Positions 39,483 to 48,265 of a stretch of 64,000 nt of DNA are shown one piece after another. The stretch lies in NCBI GenBank assembly GCA_938008165.1, contig CALLLP010000008.1, forward strand, positions 186,001-250,000. The letters run 5' to 3'. The notes below the pieces were generated by a model. That model was not told the origin of the DNA. It saw only the letters and a program-made list of their open reading frames with translations, and did not search any database. This stretch comes from an uncultured Neomegalonema sp. Its GTDB lineage: Bacteria > Pseudomonadota > Alphaproteobacteria > Rhodobacterales > Rhodobacteraceae. Numbering within the stretch: the stretch's first letter is position 1; each line of letters opens with the position of its first letter. The position numbers and the translations under genes were made by a program.

Positions 39483-39497
39483 GTTCCTTAAAAGTTC
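39483..39497 (+). promoter_or_regulatory. LexA (SOS) box upstream of ssb
   Basis: GTTCCTTAAAAGTTC is an exact match to the alphaproteobacterial LexA consensus GTTC-N7-GTTC. It ends 27 bases before the ssb start codon, so LexA would repress ssb and DNA damage would induce it. Confidence 0.75.
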
Positions 39498-39524
39498 TTA
39501 TCGCTCGTGGGGGGAGATCAGCGC

Positions 39525-40025
39525 ATGGCTGGTACGGTCAATAAAGTCATTATCGTTGGCAATCTGGGCCGCGACCCGGAGATTCGCTCGTTTCAGAATG
39601 GCGGCAAGGTCTGCAATCTCTCCATCGCCACATCGGAAAACTGGAAAGACAAGAACAGCGGCGAGCGCAAGGAACGGACCGAATGGCACCGTGTTGCAAT
39701 TTTTTCCGAACCACTCGTCCGGGTGGCGGAACAATACCTGCGTAAAGGCTCGAAGGTTTATATCGAAGGTCAACTCGAAACCCGCAAATGGCAGGATCAG
39801 AGCGGGCAGGACAAATATTCGACCGAAGTTGTTCTGCGCCCCTACCGCTCCGAACTCACCATGCTCGATGGCCGCAATGAAGGCGGCGGGGGCGGCGGCG
39901 GCGGTTACGACCAAGGCGGCGGCGGATATTCCCAAGGCGGCGGGGGGGGCGGCGGATATTCCGGCGGCAACGAACCACCGCGCGAAAGCTACGCCCCGGA
40001 TCTGGATGACGAAATTCCCTTCTGA
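39525..40025 (+). CDS. ssb: Single-stranded DNA-binding protein
   Basis: 166 residues from the ATG at 39525, with GGGGAGA upstream; a GTG at 39507 is in frame but too close to the LexA box. OB-fold: [80 protein letters not shown]. Then a Gly-rich linker ([11 protein letters not shown] repeats) and the acidic tip DLDDEIPF that recruits repair proteins. It coats single-stranded DNA in replication, recombination and repair. Stands alone, under an SOS box. Confidence 0.96.
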   Translation: MAGTVNKVIIVGNLGRDPEIRSFQNGGKVCNLSIATSENWKDKNSGERKERTEWHRVAIFSEPLVRVAEQYLRKGSKVYIEGQLETRKWQDQSGQDKYSTEVVLRPYRSELTMLDGRNEGGGGGGGGYDQGGGGYSQGGGGGGGYSGGNEPPRESYAPDLDDEIPF

Positions 40026-40112
40026 GGATTGAAAACGACACGCAACGCGTCGGAAACCGGCGCGTTCGTGCCCTCTTGATTGCGCCACCCTCTGTCGTGA
40101 GGAGGACGCGCC

Positions 40113-41447
40113 ATGAACATTCAGATTGGCTCGAATCGCAAGATCGACCCCAGCCGCCGCCGCGCGACAACGCTGTTCAAACCCGATGGAACACCGCTCG
40201 ACAATGACCGGGTCGAGATCGGCCCCACCGACCTCGCTTTCACCGAATGGGCCGCGCTCGGCATCACCCCGCCCGATATGCCCCGCCTGCGCGACTATCG
40301 CCTATCGCGAATCATCGGACAGTTGCAACGGCGCGAGCTGGCCGGGCTGCTGACCTTCGACCCGCTGAATATCCGCTACATCACCGATTCGACGAATATG
40401 CAGCTCTGGACGACGCATAACCCCGCGCGGGCGTGCTTCGTCTCGGCGGATGGCTATGTCGTTCTGTGGGATTTCCATGGCTCGGAGCACCTGACCGCGC
40501 ATCTGCCGCTCATCCGCGAAGTGCGCCACGGGGCCAGCTTCTTCTATTTCGAAAGCGCGGGACTGGTGGACCAGCACGCAGCCCATTTCGCCGCCGAAAT
40601 CGATGACCTGATGCGCGCCCATAGCGGCACGAACCGCCGCCTCGCCGTCGACCGCATGGAACGCGCCGGACATCTCGCTCTCGAAACCCTCGGCATCGAG
40701 ATCACGAACGGGCAGGAAGTGACCGAATTCGCCCGCGTCATCAAGGATGCCAACGAAGTCAACGCCATGCGCTGCGCCATCGCCGCCTGCGAATCCGCGA
40801 TGCATGAAATGGAGGCCATGGTCCGACCCGGCATCACCGAAGTCGATGCCTGGGCGATCCTGCAACATGGCAATCATATCCGTGGCGGCGAGTGGATCGA
40901 GACGCGCATCCTCTCCTCCGGCCCACGCACGAATCCGTGGTTTCAGGAGGCCGGGCCGCGCGTCATGGCCGAAGGCGATATCCTCGCCTTCGACACCGAT
41001 CTTATCGGTCCCTATGGATACTGCGCCGATCTTAGCCGGACCTTTCTCGTCGGGGATGGCGAGCCGACCGCCTATGAAAAGCAGATTTACCGCGATGCCC
41101 ACGACCATATCATGACGAATATGGCCCTGCTGCGCCCCGGACTGACCATCGACGAGCTGACCGATCTCGCCCAGCCCCTGCCGGAGAAATACGCCGCCCA
41201 GCGCTATGGCGTCGTTTATCATGGCGTGGGCCTGTGCGACGAATACCCCTCCGTTCGCTATCCGCAAGACTGGGAAGCGGGGATGCATGACACGGTTCTG
41301 GAACCGGGGATGACCCTCTGCGTCGAAGTCTATTACGGCGAAGTCGGCGGGCCATGCGGCATCAAGCTGGAGGATCAGGTTCTCATCACCGAAGACGGAT
41401 ACGAGAATCTGACCCGCTATCCCTTCGATAACCGTTTCCTGACGTGA
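40113..41447 (+). CDS. dddP: DddP-type DMSP lyase (M24B metallopeptidase-like)
   Basis: 444 residues, length of DddP. The N-terminal creatinase-like domain has DPLNIRYITDSTNMQLWTTH and the C-terminal pita-bread domain has GGEWIETRILSSGPRTNPWF. Metal-ligand positions Asp294, Asp296, Asp306, His370, Glu405 and Glu420 are each one lower than the ligands I recall for the Ruegeria lacuscaerulensis enzyme, and Asp376 (in HGVGLCDEYP) matches the proposed catalytic Asp. DddP cleaves dimethylsulfoniopropionate to dimethyl sulfide and acrylate, unlike the peptidases of this fold. GAGGAGG precedes the ATG. Alternative: a related M24 hydrolase without lyase activity. Confidence 0.8.
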   Translation: MNIQIGSNRKIDPSRRRATTLFKPDGTPLDNDRVEIGPTDLAFTEWAALGITPPDMPRLRDYRLSRIIGQLQRRELAGLLTFDPLNIRYITDSTNMQLWTTHNPARACFVSADGYVVLWDFHGSEHLTAHLPLIREVRHGASFFYFESAGLVDQHAAHFAAEIDDLMRAHSGTNRRLAVDRMERAGHLALETLGIEITNGQEVTEFARVIKDANEVNAMRCAIAACESAMHEMEAMVRPGITEVDAWAILQHGNHIRGGEWIETRILSSGPRTNPWFQEAGPRVMAEGDILAFDTDLIGPYGYCADLSRTFLVGDGEPTAYEKQIYRDAHDHIMTNMALLRPGLTIDELTDLAQPLPEKYAAQRYGVVYHGVGLCDEYPSVRYPQDWEAGMHDTVLEPGMTLCVEVYYGEVGGPCGIKLEDQVLITEDGYENLTRYPFDNRFLT

Positions 41448-41499
41448 CGTATTCACCCGGTAGCGTAAAGTGCCGGGCGAATCAGGGGAGATAACGGCG

Positions 41500-42684
41500 A
41501 TGCGCAGTGAAGAATTCATCTTCGAGGGTCATGACGGTCTGAAACTGGCCGGGCGGCTCGATTTGCCTGCGGGCGAGCCGCGCGCGACAGCCCTGTTCGC
41601 CCATTGCTTCACCTGCTCGAAGGATTTTGTCGCCTCACGCCGAATCGCGCGGCAACTCGCGGCGAATGGCCTGGCGGTGTTGCGGTTCGATTTCACCGGG
41701 CTGGGTCATTCCGAAGGCGAATTCGCGAATGAGACCTTCACCTCCAATACCGACGATCTGGTCGCCGCCGCCGATGCCCTGCGTGCGCGGGGGATGGCCC
41801 CGGCGCTGCTGGTGGGGCATTCCCTCGGCGGGGCCGCCGTGATCGCCGCAGCCAATCGCATCGCGGAAGTCCGCGCCGTTGCCACGATCGGCGCTCCCGC
41901 CGATCCGGCGCATGTGGTCCATCAATTCGAAAGCCGCCGCGAGGAAATCGAGCGCACCGGCGAGGCCGAAGTGAGCCTTGCCGGTCGTCCCTTCACCATC
42001 CGCAAGGCGTTCCTCGACGATATCGCCGCGACGACGCTCGATGGGCGACTGGCAAAGCTGGGGCGCGCCCTGCTGGTGCTGCATGCGCCCCTTGATGCCA
42101 CGGTCGGCGTCGAGAATGCGACCCGCCTGTTCGTTGCCGCGAAACATCCCAAAAGCTTCGTCAGTCTCGACGATGCCGATCACCTGCTTACCCGCCCCGC
42201 CGATGCCGAATATGCCGCCGATACCATCGCGATCTGGGCCAGCCGGTATCTGCCATCCCCCCCAAAGCCCGCGGCGATCGGGGCAGGCATCCGCGCGCGC
42301 GAGCTGGATACAGGCGGCTTCCTGACCGCCCTCGACGCCCCGCGCGGGCGCCACGCCTATGCGGATGAACCCGTCAAGGTGGGCGGCACGGATCGGGGCC
42401 TGACGCCCTTCGAGCTGGTCGGCGCAGGATTGGGGGCCTGCACGACGATGACAATGCGCATGTATGCAAACCGCAAGGGATGGCCCGCAGACCGATCCTC
42501 CGTCGATGTGACATGGGAGCAATCGGATCGCTATAACAGCACCTTCCGCCGGACGATTCGCCTAAGCGGCGATTTGACCGACGAACAGCGGGCGCGAATG
42601 ATCGAAATCGCCGATAAATGCCCGGTTCACCGGATGCTGAATGGTACGGTCACGATCGAGACCCGAACCGCTTCAGACGACTGA
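41500..42684 (+). CDS. Alpha/beta hydrolase fused to an OsmC-like domain
   Basis: 394 residues from the ATG at 41500 (GGGGAG upstream). Residues 1-255 are an alpha/beta hydrolase: ALFAHCFTCSKDFVASRRIA, FDFTGLGHSEGEF, nucleophile Ser108 in LLVGHSLGGAAV, and the late acid and His in HAPLDATVGVE and DDADHLLTR. Residues about 265-394 are OsmC-like with both redox Cys, in GAGLGACTTMTMRMYANRKG and IADKCPVHRML. OsmC proteins reduce organic hydroperoxides through these thiols. The fusion is a known architecture, with unclear substrate. The 3' end overlaps the convergent methyltransferase gene by 35 bases. Confidence 0.88.
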   Translation: MRSEEFIFEGHDGLKLAGRLDLPAGEPRATALFAHCFTCSKDFVASRRIARQLAANGLAVLRFDFTGLGHSEGEFANETFTSNTDDLVAAADALRARGMAPALLVGHSLGGAAVIAAANRIAEVRAVATIGAPADPAHVVHQFESRREEIERTGEAEVSLAGRPFTIRKAFLDDIAATTLDGRLAKLGRALLVLHAPLDATVGVENATRLFVAAKHPKSFVSLDDADHLLTRPADAEYAADTIAIWASRYLPSPPKPAAIGAGIRARELDTGGFLTALDAPRGRHAYADEPVKVGGTDRGLTPFELVGAGLGACTTMTMRMYANRKGWPADRSSVDVTWEQSDRYNSTFRRTIRLSGDLTDEQRARMIEIADKCPVHRMLNGTVTIETRTASDD

Positions 42685-43891
42685 GCCGCATCAATCCGAA
42701 ATTGTTCAGGGGCTGATACAGCTTGGCCAAAAGATCGTCGAATTGCCCGCGCAGCAAGCCGGTCGCGCTGCGGATTTCATCCAAGCTGCGCCGCCCATCC
42801 ATCGCCATCAGAAGGCCAGCGGCATCGCGGGGCAACGGGCGCTGGAATCCCACCCCGTCGACTTCCCCGCGAATGAACCCGTTCTTGTAGACAGATTCCG
42901 CAAGGGCCGACCCCGAAACGCCCACAAGGCACGGCACGGCATCGGGACCGGGCGTCGCGATGCGCGGGGCCACGCCGCGCGCCGTCGCATAGAACGCATG
43001 CACCTTGATATTGCCCACCAGCCGTTCGGCCAGCGCCGCGCGGTCGCGATAGGGCAAGGCAACCGCTCGCTCGCGCAACACGGGATCGGCGATCATCAGG
43101 CGCGGATCATAACGCCCCGGCGTGGTGAAAGAGACGAAATCGAGATCGGCACGCTCCAGCGTATCGAACAATTCACCCACGGTATAAGGCCGGTCGCGGC
43201 TATGCAGCAGAAGATCATAAAGACCGGCATCCCCGCCATGGGCGTGGTCGTGGAGATAGGGGTTGCGATGCAGACCGTTCGTCGGGGGCAGGGAGGCCAT
43301 CAGCGAGCGGGTATGGGCGACCTGTGCCTCGGGCGGATCGTCCGGGACCAGCACGCGCAAGGCATCCTGCATCTCGTAAACCCCGGCCCGGCCATAGGGC
43401 GCATAGACCATCGCCCCGATTCCACCATCCTCGGCCAACGCCCCGCGCAGGGCCGCAAACCCGGCATCGGGGTCGGGCAGGTGGTGCAGCACGCCACAGC
43501 AATCGATATAATCGAAAACGCCATAATCCGCCGCATTCAGCAGGTCATCCGTCTCAAAACGGATCGATGTCAGGCCCCGCGCCTCGGCACGCGCCTCGGC
43601 AATCCGGCGGCTGGCGGTCGACATATCGAGATAGACGATTTCGGCATCGACGCGATTATCCGCAAGGATCTGCGCCAGCATGATCAGCCCGTCGCCCGTG
43701 CCACCCCCCGCCACAAGCACCCGGAAAGGCCGCGACCAGTCGCGCTGGCCCCCGAACAGGAAATGATCGATTTCCAGAGGATGGCTGGGAGAGCCGGTAA
43801 TCAGCCGGGTCGTTTCCTCCGCCGGATCGCGCGCAGGATAGGGATAGGCTTCGTATTGCCGCTGAACCGGGTCGTCGGATATATCGTTCAC
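42650..43891 (-). CDS. Class I SAM-dependent methyltransferase with C-terminal extension
   Basis: 413 residues. The N-terminal region starts QRQYEAYPYPARDPAEETTR; the SAM-binding motif is FRVLVAGGGTGDGLIMLAQI with the acid in EIVYLDMSTASRRIAEARA, then the motif FDYIDCCGVLHHLPDPDAGF. The last ~150 residues lack a family I know but contain a segment (RDAAGLLMAMDGRRSLDEIR) resembling the PqqD-like/winged C-terminal parts of related proteins. The substrate is unknown. It overlaps the start-side of the D-amino-acid transaminase gene's stop by 4 bases, so the two are co-translated, and overlaps the OsmC fusion gene at its own end. Confidence 0.78.
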   Translation of the reverse strand: MNDISDDPVQRQYEAYPYPARDPAEETTRLITGSPSHPLEIDHFLFGGQRDWSRPFRVLVAGGGTGDGLIMLAQILADNRVDAEIVYLDMSTASRRIAEARAEARGLTSIRFETDDLLNAADYGVFDYIDCCGVLHHLPDPDAGFAALRGALAEDGGIGAMVYAPYGRAGVYEMQDALRVLVPDDPPEAQVAHTRSLMASLPPTNGLHRNPYLHDHAHGGDAGLYDLLLHSRDRPYTVGELFDTLERADLDFVSFTTPGRYDPRLMIADPVLRERAVALPYRDRAALAERLVGNIKVHAFYATARGVAPRIATPGPDAVPCLVGVSGSALAESVYKNGFIRGEVDGVGFQRPLPRDAAGLLMAMDGRRSLDEIRSATGLLRGQFDDLLAKLYQPLNNFGLMRLSRLKRFGSRS

Positions 43892-44742
43892 TCTGCCGTC
43901 TCTCTCGCGATTGCGATATAGCGTTCGCGCAGTTTCTGTGTCACCGGGCCGGGAACGCCCTGCGAGATCGTCTTGTCATCAATGCTGACGACCGGCATGA
44001 CAAAGGCCGATGCACTGGTCGAAAACGCCTCCGCCGCGCCCTGCGCCTCGGCCAGCGTGAAGGGGCGCTCCTCGACCGTCAAACCCTGCTCCGCCGCGAT
44101 TTCGAGAACGGCACGACGGGTGATGCCGTGCAGGATGTCATTGCCGAGTTGACGGGTGATCAGGGTGCCGTCCGCCGTGACGATGAAGGCGTTGTTGGAC
44201 GACCCTTCGGTCACGAACCCCTCCTCGACCATCCACGCATCATCCGCCCCCGCCTCGTATGCCGCCTGCTTTGCGAGCGATTGTGCGAGGAGTTGCACGG
44301 TCTTGATATCACGCCGCGCCCAGCGAATATCGGGCTGCGAGGCCACCCGCAGGCCCTTCGCGGCCTTGGGGTTATCCGTGATCGACCGGGTCTGCGTAAA
44401 CATCACGAGGCTGGGGTTTTCCTGCGCCGGAAAGTTAAAATCGCGGTCGGCCACGCCCCGGCTGATTTGAAGATAGAGCATCCCCTCCTCAACGGCGTTC
44501 TCGTCCAGCACCCTGCGCTGGATCGCGGGAATGTCCTCCAGCGGCACCGGGCATCCCATCTTCAACTCGGATAACGAGCGGGCCAGTCGCTTCAGATGGG
44601 CGGCATTATCGACCAGCTTTCCGCCGATCACCGCCGAGACTTCATAAACCCCATCCGCGAACAGGAACCCCCGGTCAAACACCGAAATCTTCGCATCCTC
44701 TTCACGGATGTAATCGCCATTGACGTAGACAATGCGGCTCAT
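43888..44742 (-). CDS. dat: D-amino-acid transaminase (fold-IV PLP enzyme)
   Basis: 284 residues of the branched-chain/D-amino-acid aminotransferase fold type IV. Key segments: VNGDYIREEDAKISVFDRGF, LFADGVYEVSAVIGGKL, the PLP Lys147 in RRDIKTVQLLAQSL, EEGFVTEGSSNNAFIV, and NDILHGITRRAVLEIA. The VFDRGFLFADGVYEV and YLQISRGVADRDF segments favour D-alanine/D-glutamate transaminase over IlvE or aminodeoxychorismate lyase, but this cannot be settled by eye. GGGGGAGA precedes the ATG. The methyltransferase gene follows with an ATGA overlap. Confidence 0.85.
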   Translation of the reverse strand: MSRIVYVNGDYIREEDAKISVFDRGFLFADGVYEVSAVIGGKLVDNAAHLKRLARSLSELKMGCPVPLEDIPAIQRRVLDENAVEEGMLYLQISRGVADRDFNFPAQENPSLVMFTQTRSITDNPKAAKGLRVASQPDIRWARRDIKTVQLLAQSLAKQAAYEAGADDAWMVEEGFVTEGSSNNAFIVTADGTLITRQLGNDILHGITRRAVLEIAAEQGLTVEERPFTLAEAQGAAEAFSTSASAFVMPVVSIDDKTISQGVPGPVTQKLRERYIAIARETAE

Positions 44743-44823
44743 GATGCTCTCCCCCAGTTACCCCGATCCTCCCTAGACAACCCGCCCGGATCAGCCAAGG
44801 ATTTTCGCGTTTGGAAGACCAGC

Positions 44824-44858
44824 GATCGGGGCGCGCGACAATCTCCTCGCCCCCGATC
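44824..44858 (-). terminator. Hairpin downstream of the sarcosine oxidase gene
   Basis: GATCGGGGCG (44824-44833) pairs with CGCCCCCGATC (44848-44858), with one bulged C, about 55 bases past the soxB stop. There is no T run. It probably ends the soxB transcript before the D-amino-acid transaminase gene. Confidence 0.45.
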
Positions 44859-44912
44859 AGCTTACCCATTCATGCGGCACCGCTCATGCGTCAAAGGACA
44901 GCGCATCACCCG

Positions 44913-46220
44913 TCAATGCGCCACCGCCGCCGCCACGCTCTCATCGATCATGCGGCCTTCGGCAAAGCGATCGAGAGCGAAGGGGGCAGCGACAGCATCC
45001 GGCTCGCCTTTGGCCATTGTCGCGGCAAAGCAATGCCCCGACCCCGGCGTCGCCTTGAACCCTCCCGTGCCCCATCCGCAATTGATGAACACGTTTTCCA
45101 CCGGCGTTTTCGAGATGATGGGCGAGCGGTCGCCGGTCATATCGACGATCCCGCCCCATTGGCGCAGCATTCGAAGCCGCGAGATGATGGGGAAGGTCTC
45201 GACCAGCGCCGTGACCGTTTCCTCGATATGCTGAAAACTGCCGCGCTGGGTATAATTGTTAAAGCCGTCCGCACCGCCGCCAATGACCATTTCACCCTTG
45301 TCGGACTGGCTCATATAGCCATGGACCGTATTGGCCATGACCACGATGTCCATGCAGGGCTTGATCGGCTCGGAAACCAGCGCCTGAAGCGCCACGCTCT
45401 CGATCGGCAGGCGAAAGCCCGCCATATCGGCGAGGCGCGACGAGTTGCCCGCAACCACCACGCCGAGTTTCTTGCACTTGATCTCACCCTTGGTCGTGCG
45501 CACCCCCGTCACCGCGCCACCCTCGGTATCGACGCCCGTGACTTCGCAATTCTGGATGATGTCGATCCCCATTTCATCCGCCGCGCGGGCAAAGCCCCAG
45601 GCCACCGCATCATGCCGCGCAGTGCCGCCGCGCGGCTGCCACAGGCCGCCCAGTACCGGAAAGCGCGTCGTCGGGTCGAGATTGATGATCGGGCAGATTT
45701 TTTTCACCCGTTCCGGCGTGGCCCATTCGGAATGGATGCCATTGATGCGGTTGGCGTGAAAGGTGCGCTGCCATGCGCGCTTTTCATGCTCGGTCTGGGC
45801 CAGCATCAACACGCCACGGGGGCTGAACATAATGTTGTAGTTCAGCTCCTGCGACAGGGTTTCGAACAGGCTGCGCGACAGCTCGAACAGGGCCGCCGAG
45901 CTGTCCTGAAGGTAATTCGAGCGGATGATGGTCGTGTTCCGGCCCGTATTGCCGCCACCGATCCATCCCTTCTCGATCACCGCGACATTCGTGATGCCGT
46001 GATTCTTGCCGAGGTAATAGGCGGTGGCCAGCCCATGCCCGCCTCCGCCGACGATGATGACATCGTATTCCTTTTTGGGCTCCGGCGAGCGCCATGCGCG
46101 TTCCCAGTTCTGGTGGCCAGTCATCGCATTGCGTGCCAGCGAAAAGATCGAGTACCGCGCCTTTGGATTGGGTTTCACGCCGCGTCTCCCATATATCGGG
46201 TCTTGTGTCGGTCCATACAT
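44913..46220 (-). CDS. soxB: Sarcosine oxidase beta-subunit family protein (orphan)
   Basis: 435 residues. The FAD site is [20 protein letters not shown], followed by [20 protein letters not shown] and [36 protein letters not shown] includes His203, the residue that binds FMN covalently in the heterotetrameric enzyme. These mark it as the beta subunit of sarcosine oxidase rather than a monomeric oxidase. The alpha, gamma and delta genes, normally downstream in the order soxBDAG, are not here; the next gene is the D-amino-acid transaminase. It may pair with subunits encoded elsewhere or work on another N-methyl amine. About 20 extra N-terminal residues ([15 protein letters not shown]) precede the usual start. 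Confidence 0.85.
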   Translation of the reverse strand: MYGPTQDPIYGRRGVKPNPKARYSIFSLARNAMTGHQNWERAWRSPEPKKEYDVIIVGGGGHGLATAYYLGKNHGITNVAVIEKGWIGGGNTGRNTTIIRSNYLQDSSAALFELSRSLFETLSQELNYNIMFSPRGVLMLAQTEHEKRAWQRTFHANRINGIHSEWATPERVKKICPIINLDPTTRFPVLGGLWQPRGGTARHDAVAWGFARAADEMGIDIIQNCEVTGVDTEGGAVTGVRTTKGEIKCKKLGVVVAGNSSRLADMAGFRLPIESVALQALVSEPIKPCMDIVVMANTVHGYMSQSDKGEMVIGGGADGFNNYTQRGSFQHIEETVTALVETFPIISRLRMLRQWGGIVDMTGDRSPIISKTPVENVFINCGWGTGGFKATPGSGHCFAATMAKGEPDAVAAPFALDRFAEGRMIDESVAAAVAH

Positions 46221-46368
46221 GGTCGTCTCGCGCCTTCCACGCCTCTCTGCAAGCGCCTTTCGAGGTCAAGATTGCGACATCTAAGCGCGTATCGCATTAC
46301 GGGCGCTTGTGAGGCGAGGATGCGGGCGATAGGTTTCGCCCAACCGATCCTGCCGGAGTTTACCGACC

Positions 46369-47592
46369 GTGTTCATCGCCCTCGCCGGTGCCCTTGCCCT
46401 CATGACGGCTTTTGCGCTCGCCCTGCCCTTCCTGCGCAAGCGGGACGAAACGACATCCCGCGCCGCCTATGACGCCCAGACCTACCGCGCGCAACTCGCG
46501 GAGATCGATCAGGACGTGTCCCGCGGGGTACTGACCGATACGGAGGCAAAGGCCGCAAAGATCGAGATTTCACGCCGTCTGCTCACCGCAACCGATGCGA
46601 TGGAGGCGGAAGAGGCAGCGCCCGATACATCGGATGCCCTCAGAAAGCGGATCGGGATCGGGGCGGGGATCGGCATTCCCCTTGCCGCGACAATGCTCTA
46701 TCTGGCCATCGGGGAAGCGGGACGCCCGGATATGCCCCTCGCCTCGCGCACCGATTTCGAGGCACAGATGGCGCAGCGGCCCTCCCAGTCGAATGCGGAA
46801 GCCATTCTCGAACGCGGTGGATTCGCGCCCCAGCCCCAGCCTGCCGACACGCCCGAGGCGAAGCAGGTTCTCGAAATGGTCGAACAGGTGAAAGTGGCGC
46901 TGGAGCAAGACCCCAACGATGCGCAGGGACGGCTGGTCCTCGCACGGACACAGGCCCGGATGGGCCGCTATGCCGATGCATGGCGCAATTACGCCCTGCT
47001 CGCAGAACAAGCCAAACAGCCCGATGTCGAAATCTATGGCGAGCTGATGGAAACCATGGTCAGCGCCACGAACGGCTACATCTCGCCCGAAGCCGAAACC
47101 GTGGCCAATAAGGGCGCCGAACTGGACCCGGCGGACCCCCGTTTTCGCCATTACAAGGCATTGGCGCTCGCACAGCGCAACGAACGCGCGGAGGCCCTGC
47201 TACGCTGGACGGCCCTGTTGCAAGATGCGGAACCGGGCGCGCGATGGGTGCCTATGGTCTATGGGCATGCCGCAGAGATGGCCGCATCGCTGGGCGTTCC
47301 ACCACCGCCTAACCCCGCCGCAACCAGCGCACCCGGTCCCTCGCAATCGGACATCGCCGCCGCCGTCGACATGCCCGAAACAGAGCGTAACGCCATGATC
47401 GAGGGCATGGTCGCGGGGCTGGCCGAACGCCTCGCCGAAGACCCCGAAGACCTACAGGGATGGCTGCGCCTGATCCGCGCCTATACCGTTATGGGCCGCA
47501 TTGATCAGCGCGACACCGCCATAGAAATGGCGCGCAAGACCTTTACCGGAGATGCAAAGGCGCTGGAGCGGATCGACGCGGCAAAAGAATGA
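46369..47592 (+). CDS. ccmI: Cytochrome c biogenesis protein CcmI
   Basis: 407 residues from a GTG at 46369. The N-terminal helix FIALAGALALMTAFALALPF and following basic loop, RDETTSRAAYDAQTYRAQLA, EIDQDVSRGVLTDTEAKAAK (the leucine-zipper-like region), then a second hydrophobic helix (IGIGAGIGIPLAATMLYLAI) and a periplasmic TPR-containing part (EMVEQVKVALEQDPNDAQGR and LPG-like repeats to residue 400) define CcmI. It delivers apocytochrome c to the CcmFH haem lyase. The other ccm genes are not next to it in this window. Confidence 0.88.
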   Translation: MFIALAGALALMTAFALALPFLRKRDETTSRAAYDAQTYRAQLAEIDQDVSRGVLTDTEAKAAKIEISRRLLTATDAMEAEEAAPDTSDALRKRIGIGAGIGIPLAATMLYLAIGEAGRPDMPLASRTDFEAQMAQRPSQSNAEAILERGGFAPQPQPADTPEAKQVLEMVEQVKVALEQDPNDAQGRLVLARTQARMGRYADAWRNYALLAEQAKQPDVEIYGELMETMVSATNGYISPEAETVANKGAELDPADPRFRHYKALALAQRNERAEALLRWTALLQDAEPGARWVPMVYGHAAEMAASLGVPPPPNPAATSAPGPSQSDIAAAVDMPETERNAMIEGMVAGLAERLAEDPEDLQGWLRLIRAYTVMGRIDQRDTAIEMARKTFTGDAKALERIDAAKE

Positions 47593-47713
47593 CATCGATG
47601 GCCCTTGACGCCGATCATTTGACCCCCTTGCCCCGCCGCAAGATCAAAGCCGCGCCGCGCCACATGTCGCCCCTTTGGCCGCTGCGTCACAGCCCTGCAT
47701 GGGGACCGCGCAG

Positions 47714-48214
47714 ATGACCCTCGCCCAAGACGCCAGCGCCTTTCTCGATGCGGTCGGCACCGCCGGAACGCTGCTCGGTCTCGACCCCGGCACGAAGACC
47801 ATCGGTGTCGCGGTCTGCGACGAGCGGCGCACGCTTGCGTCCCCGTTGGAGACAATCTTCCGGCAAGGCCTGCACCTCGATCTGGAGCGGCTGCATCTGT
47901 TGATCCAACAGCGCGAGGCCATCGGGATCGTTCTCGGAATGCCCGTCAATATGGATGGCAGCGCCGGACGCCGGGCGCAGTCGGTGCGCGCGTTCTCGCG
48001 CAGTATCGAGCAGGGGCTGGGCCTGCCCGTCCTGCACTGGGACGAGCGCCTGTCCACGATTGCCGCCGAAGACGCAATGATCGCCGCCGATCTTGGCCGC
48101 GCCAAGCGCGCCGGGCGCCTCGATGCCGCCGCCGCCGCCTCGATCCTGCAAGGCGCCCTCGACGCCTTTACCGGAATCGAGGCGCAGCGCAGGTCTCAGG
48201 TCGATGGCGGCTGA
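47714..48214 (+). CDS. ruvX: RuvX/YqgF-family RNase H-like nuclease
   Basis: 166 residues from the ATG at 47714; ATG at 47699 and TTG at 47675 are in frame but unlike the family start. RNase H-like motifs: LLGLDPGTKTIGVAVCDERR (first Asp), IGIVLGMPVNMDGSAGRRAQ, and VLHWDERLSTIAAEDAMI with the second acid pair, then DAAAAASILQGALD with the final Asp. YqgF proteins process the 5' end of pre-16S rRNA and have been proposed as Holliday-junction resolvases. The gene follows ccmI by 120 bases. Confidence 0.88.
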   Translation: MTLAQDASAFLDAVGTAGTLLGLDPGTKTIGVAVCDERRTLASPLETIFRQGLHLDLERLHLLIQQREAIGIVLGMPVNMDGSAGRRAQSVRAFSRSIEQGLGLPVLHWDERLSTIAAEDAMIAADLGRAKRAGRLDAAAAASILQGALDAFTGIEAQRRSQVDGG

Positions 48215-48218
48215 CCCC

Positions 48219-48249
48219 TGAGAAGACCGACGGGGATGCGATCTTCTCA
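48219..48249. terminator. Hairpin between convergent ruvX and lpd
   Basis: TGAGAAGA (48219-48226) and TCTTCTCA (48242-48249) form an 8-bp stem with a 15-base loop in the 51-base gap between the two stops. No T run follows on the plus strand, so it is a hairpin of likely terminator function for both genes. Confidence 0.5.
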
Positions 48250-48265
48250 AAAATCCCCCCCGGTC

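Noticed and set aside
39477-39491. Possible CtrA box TTTA-N7-TTAA upstream of ssb
   Set aside because: It has a mismatch in one half and overlaps the exact LexA box, which explains the sequence better.
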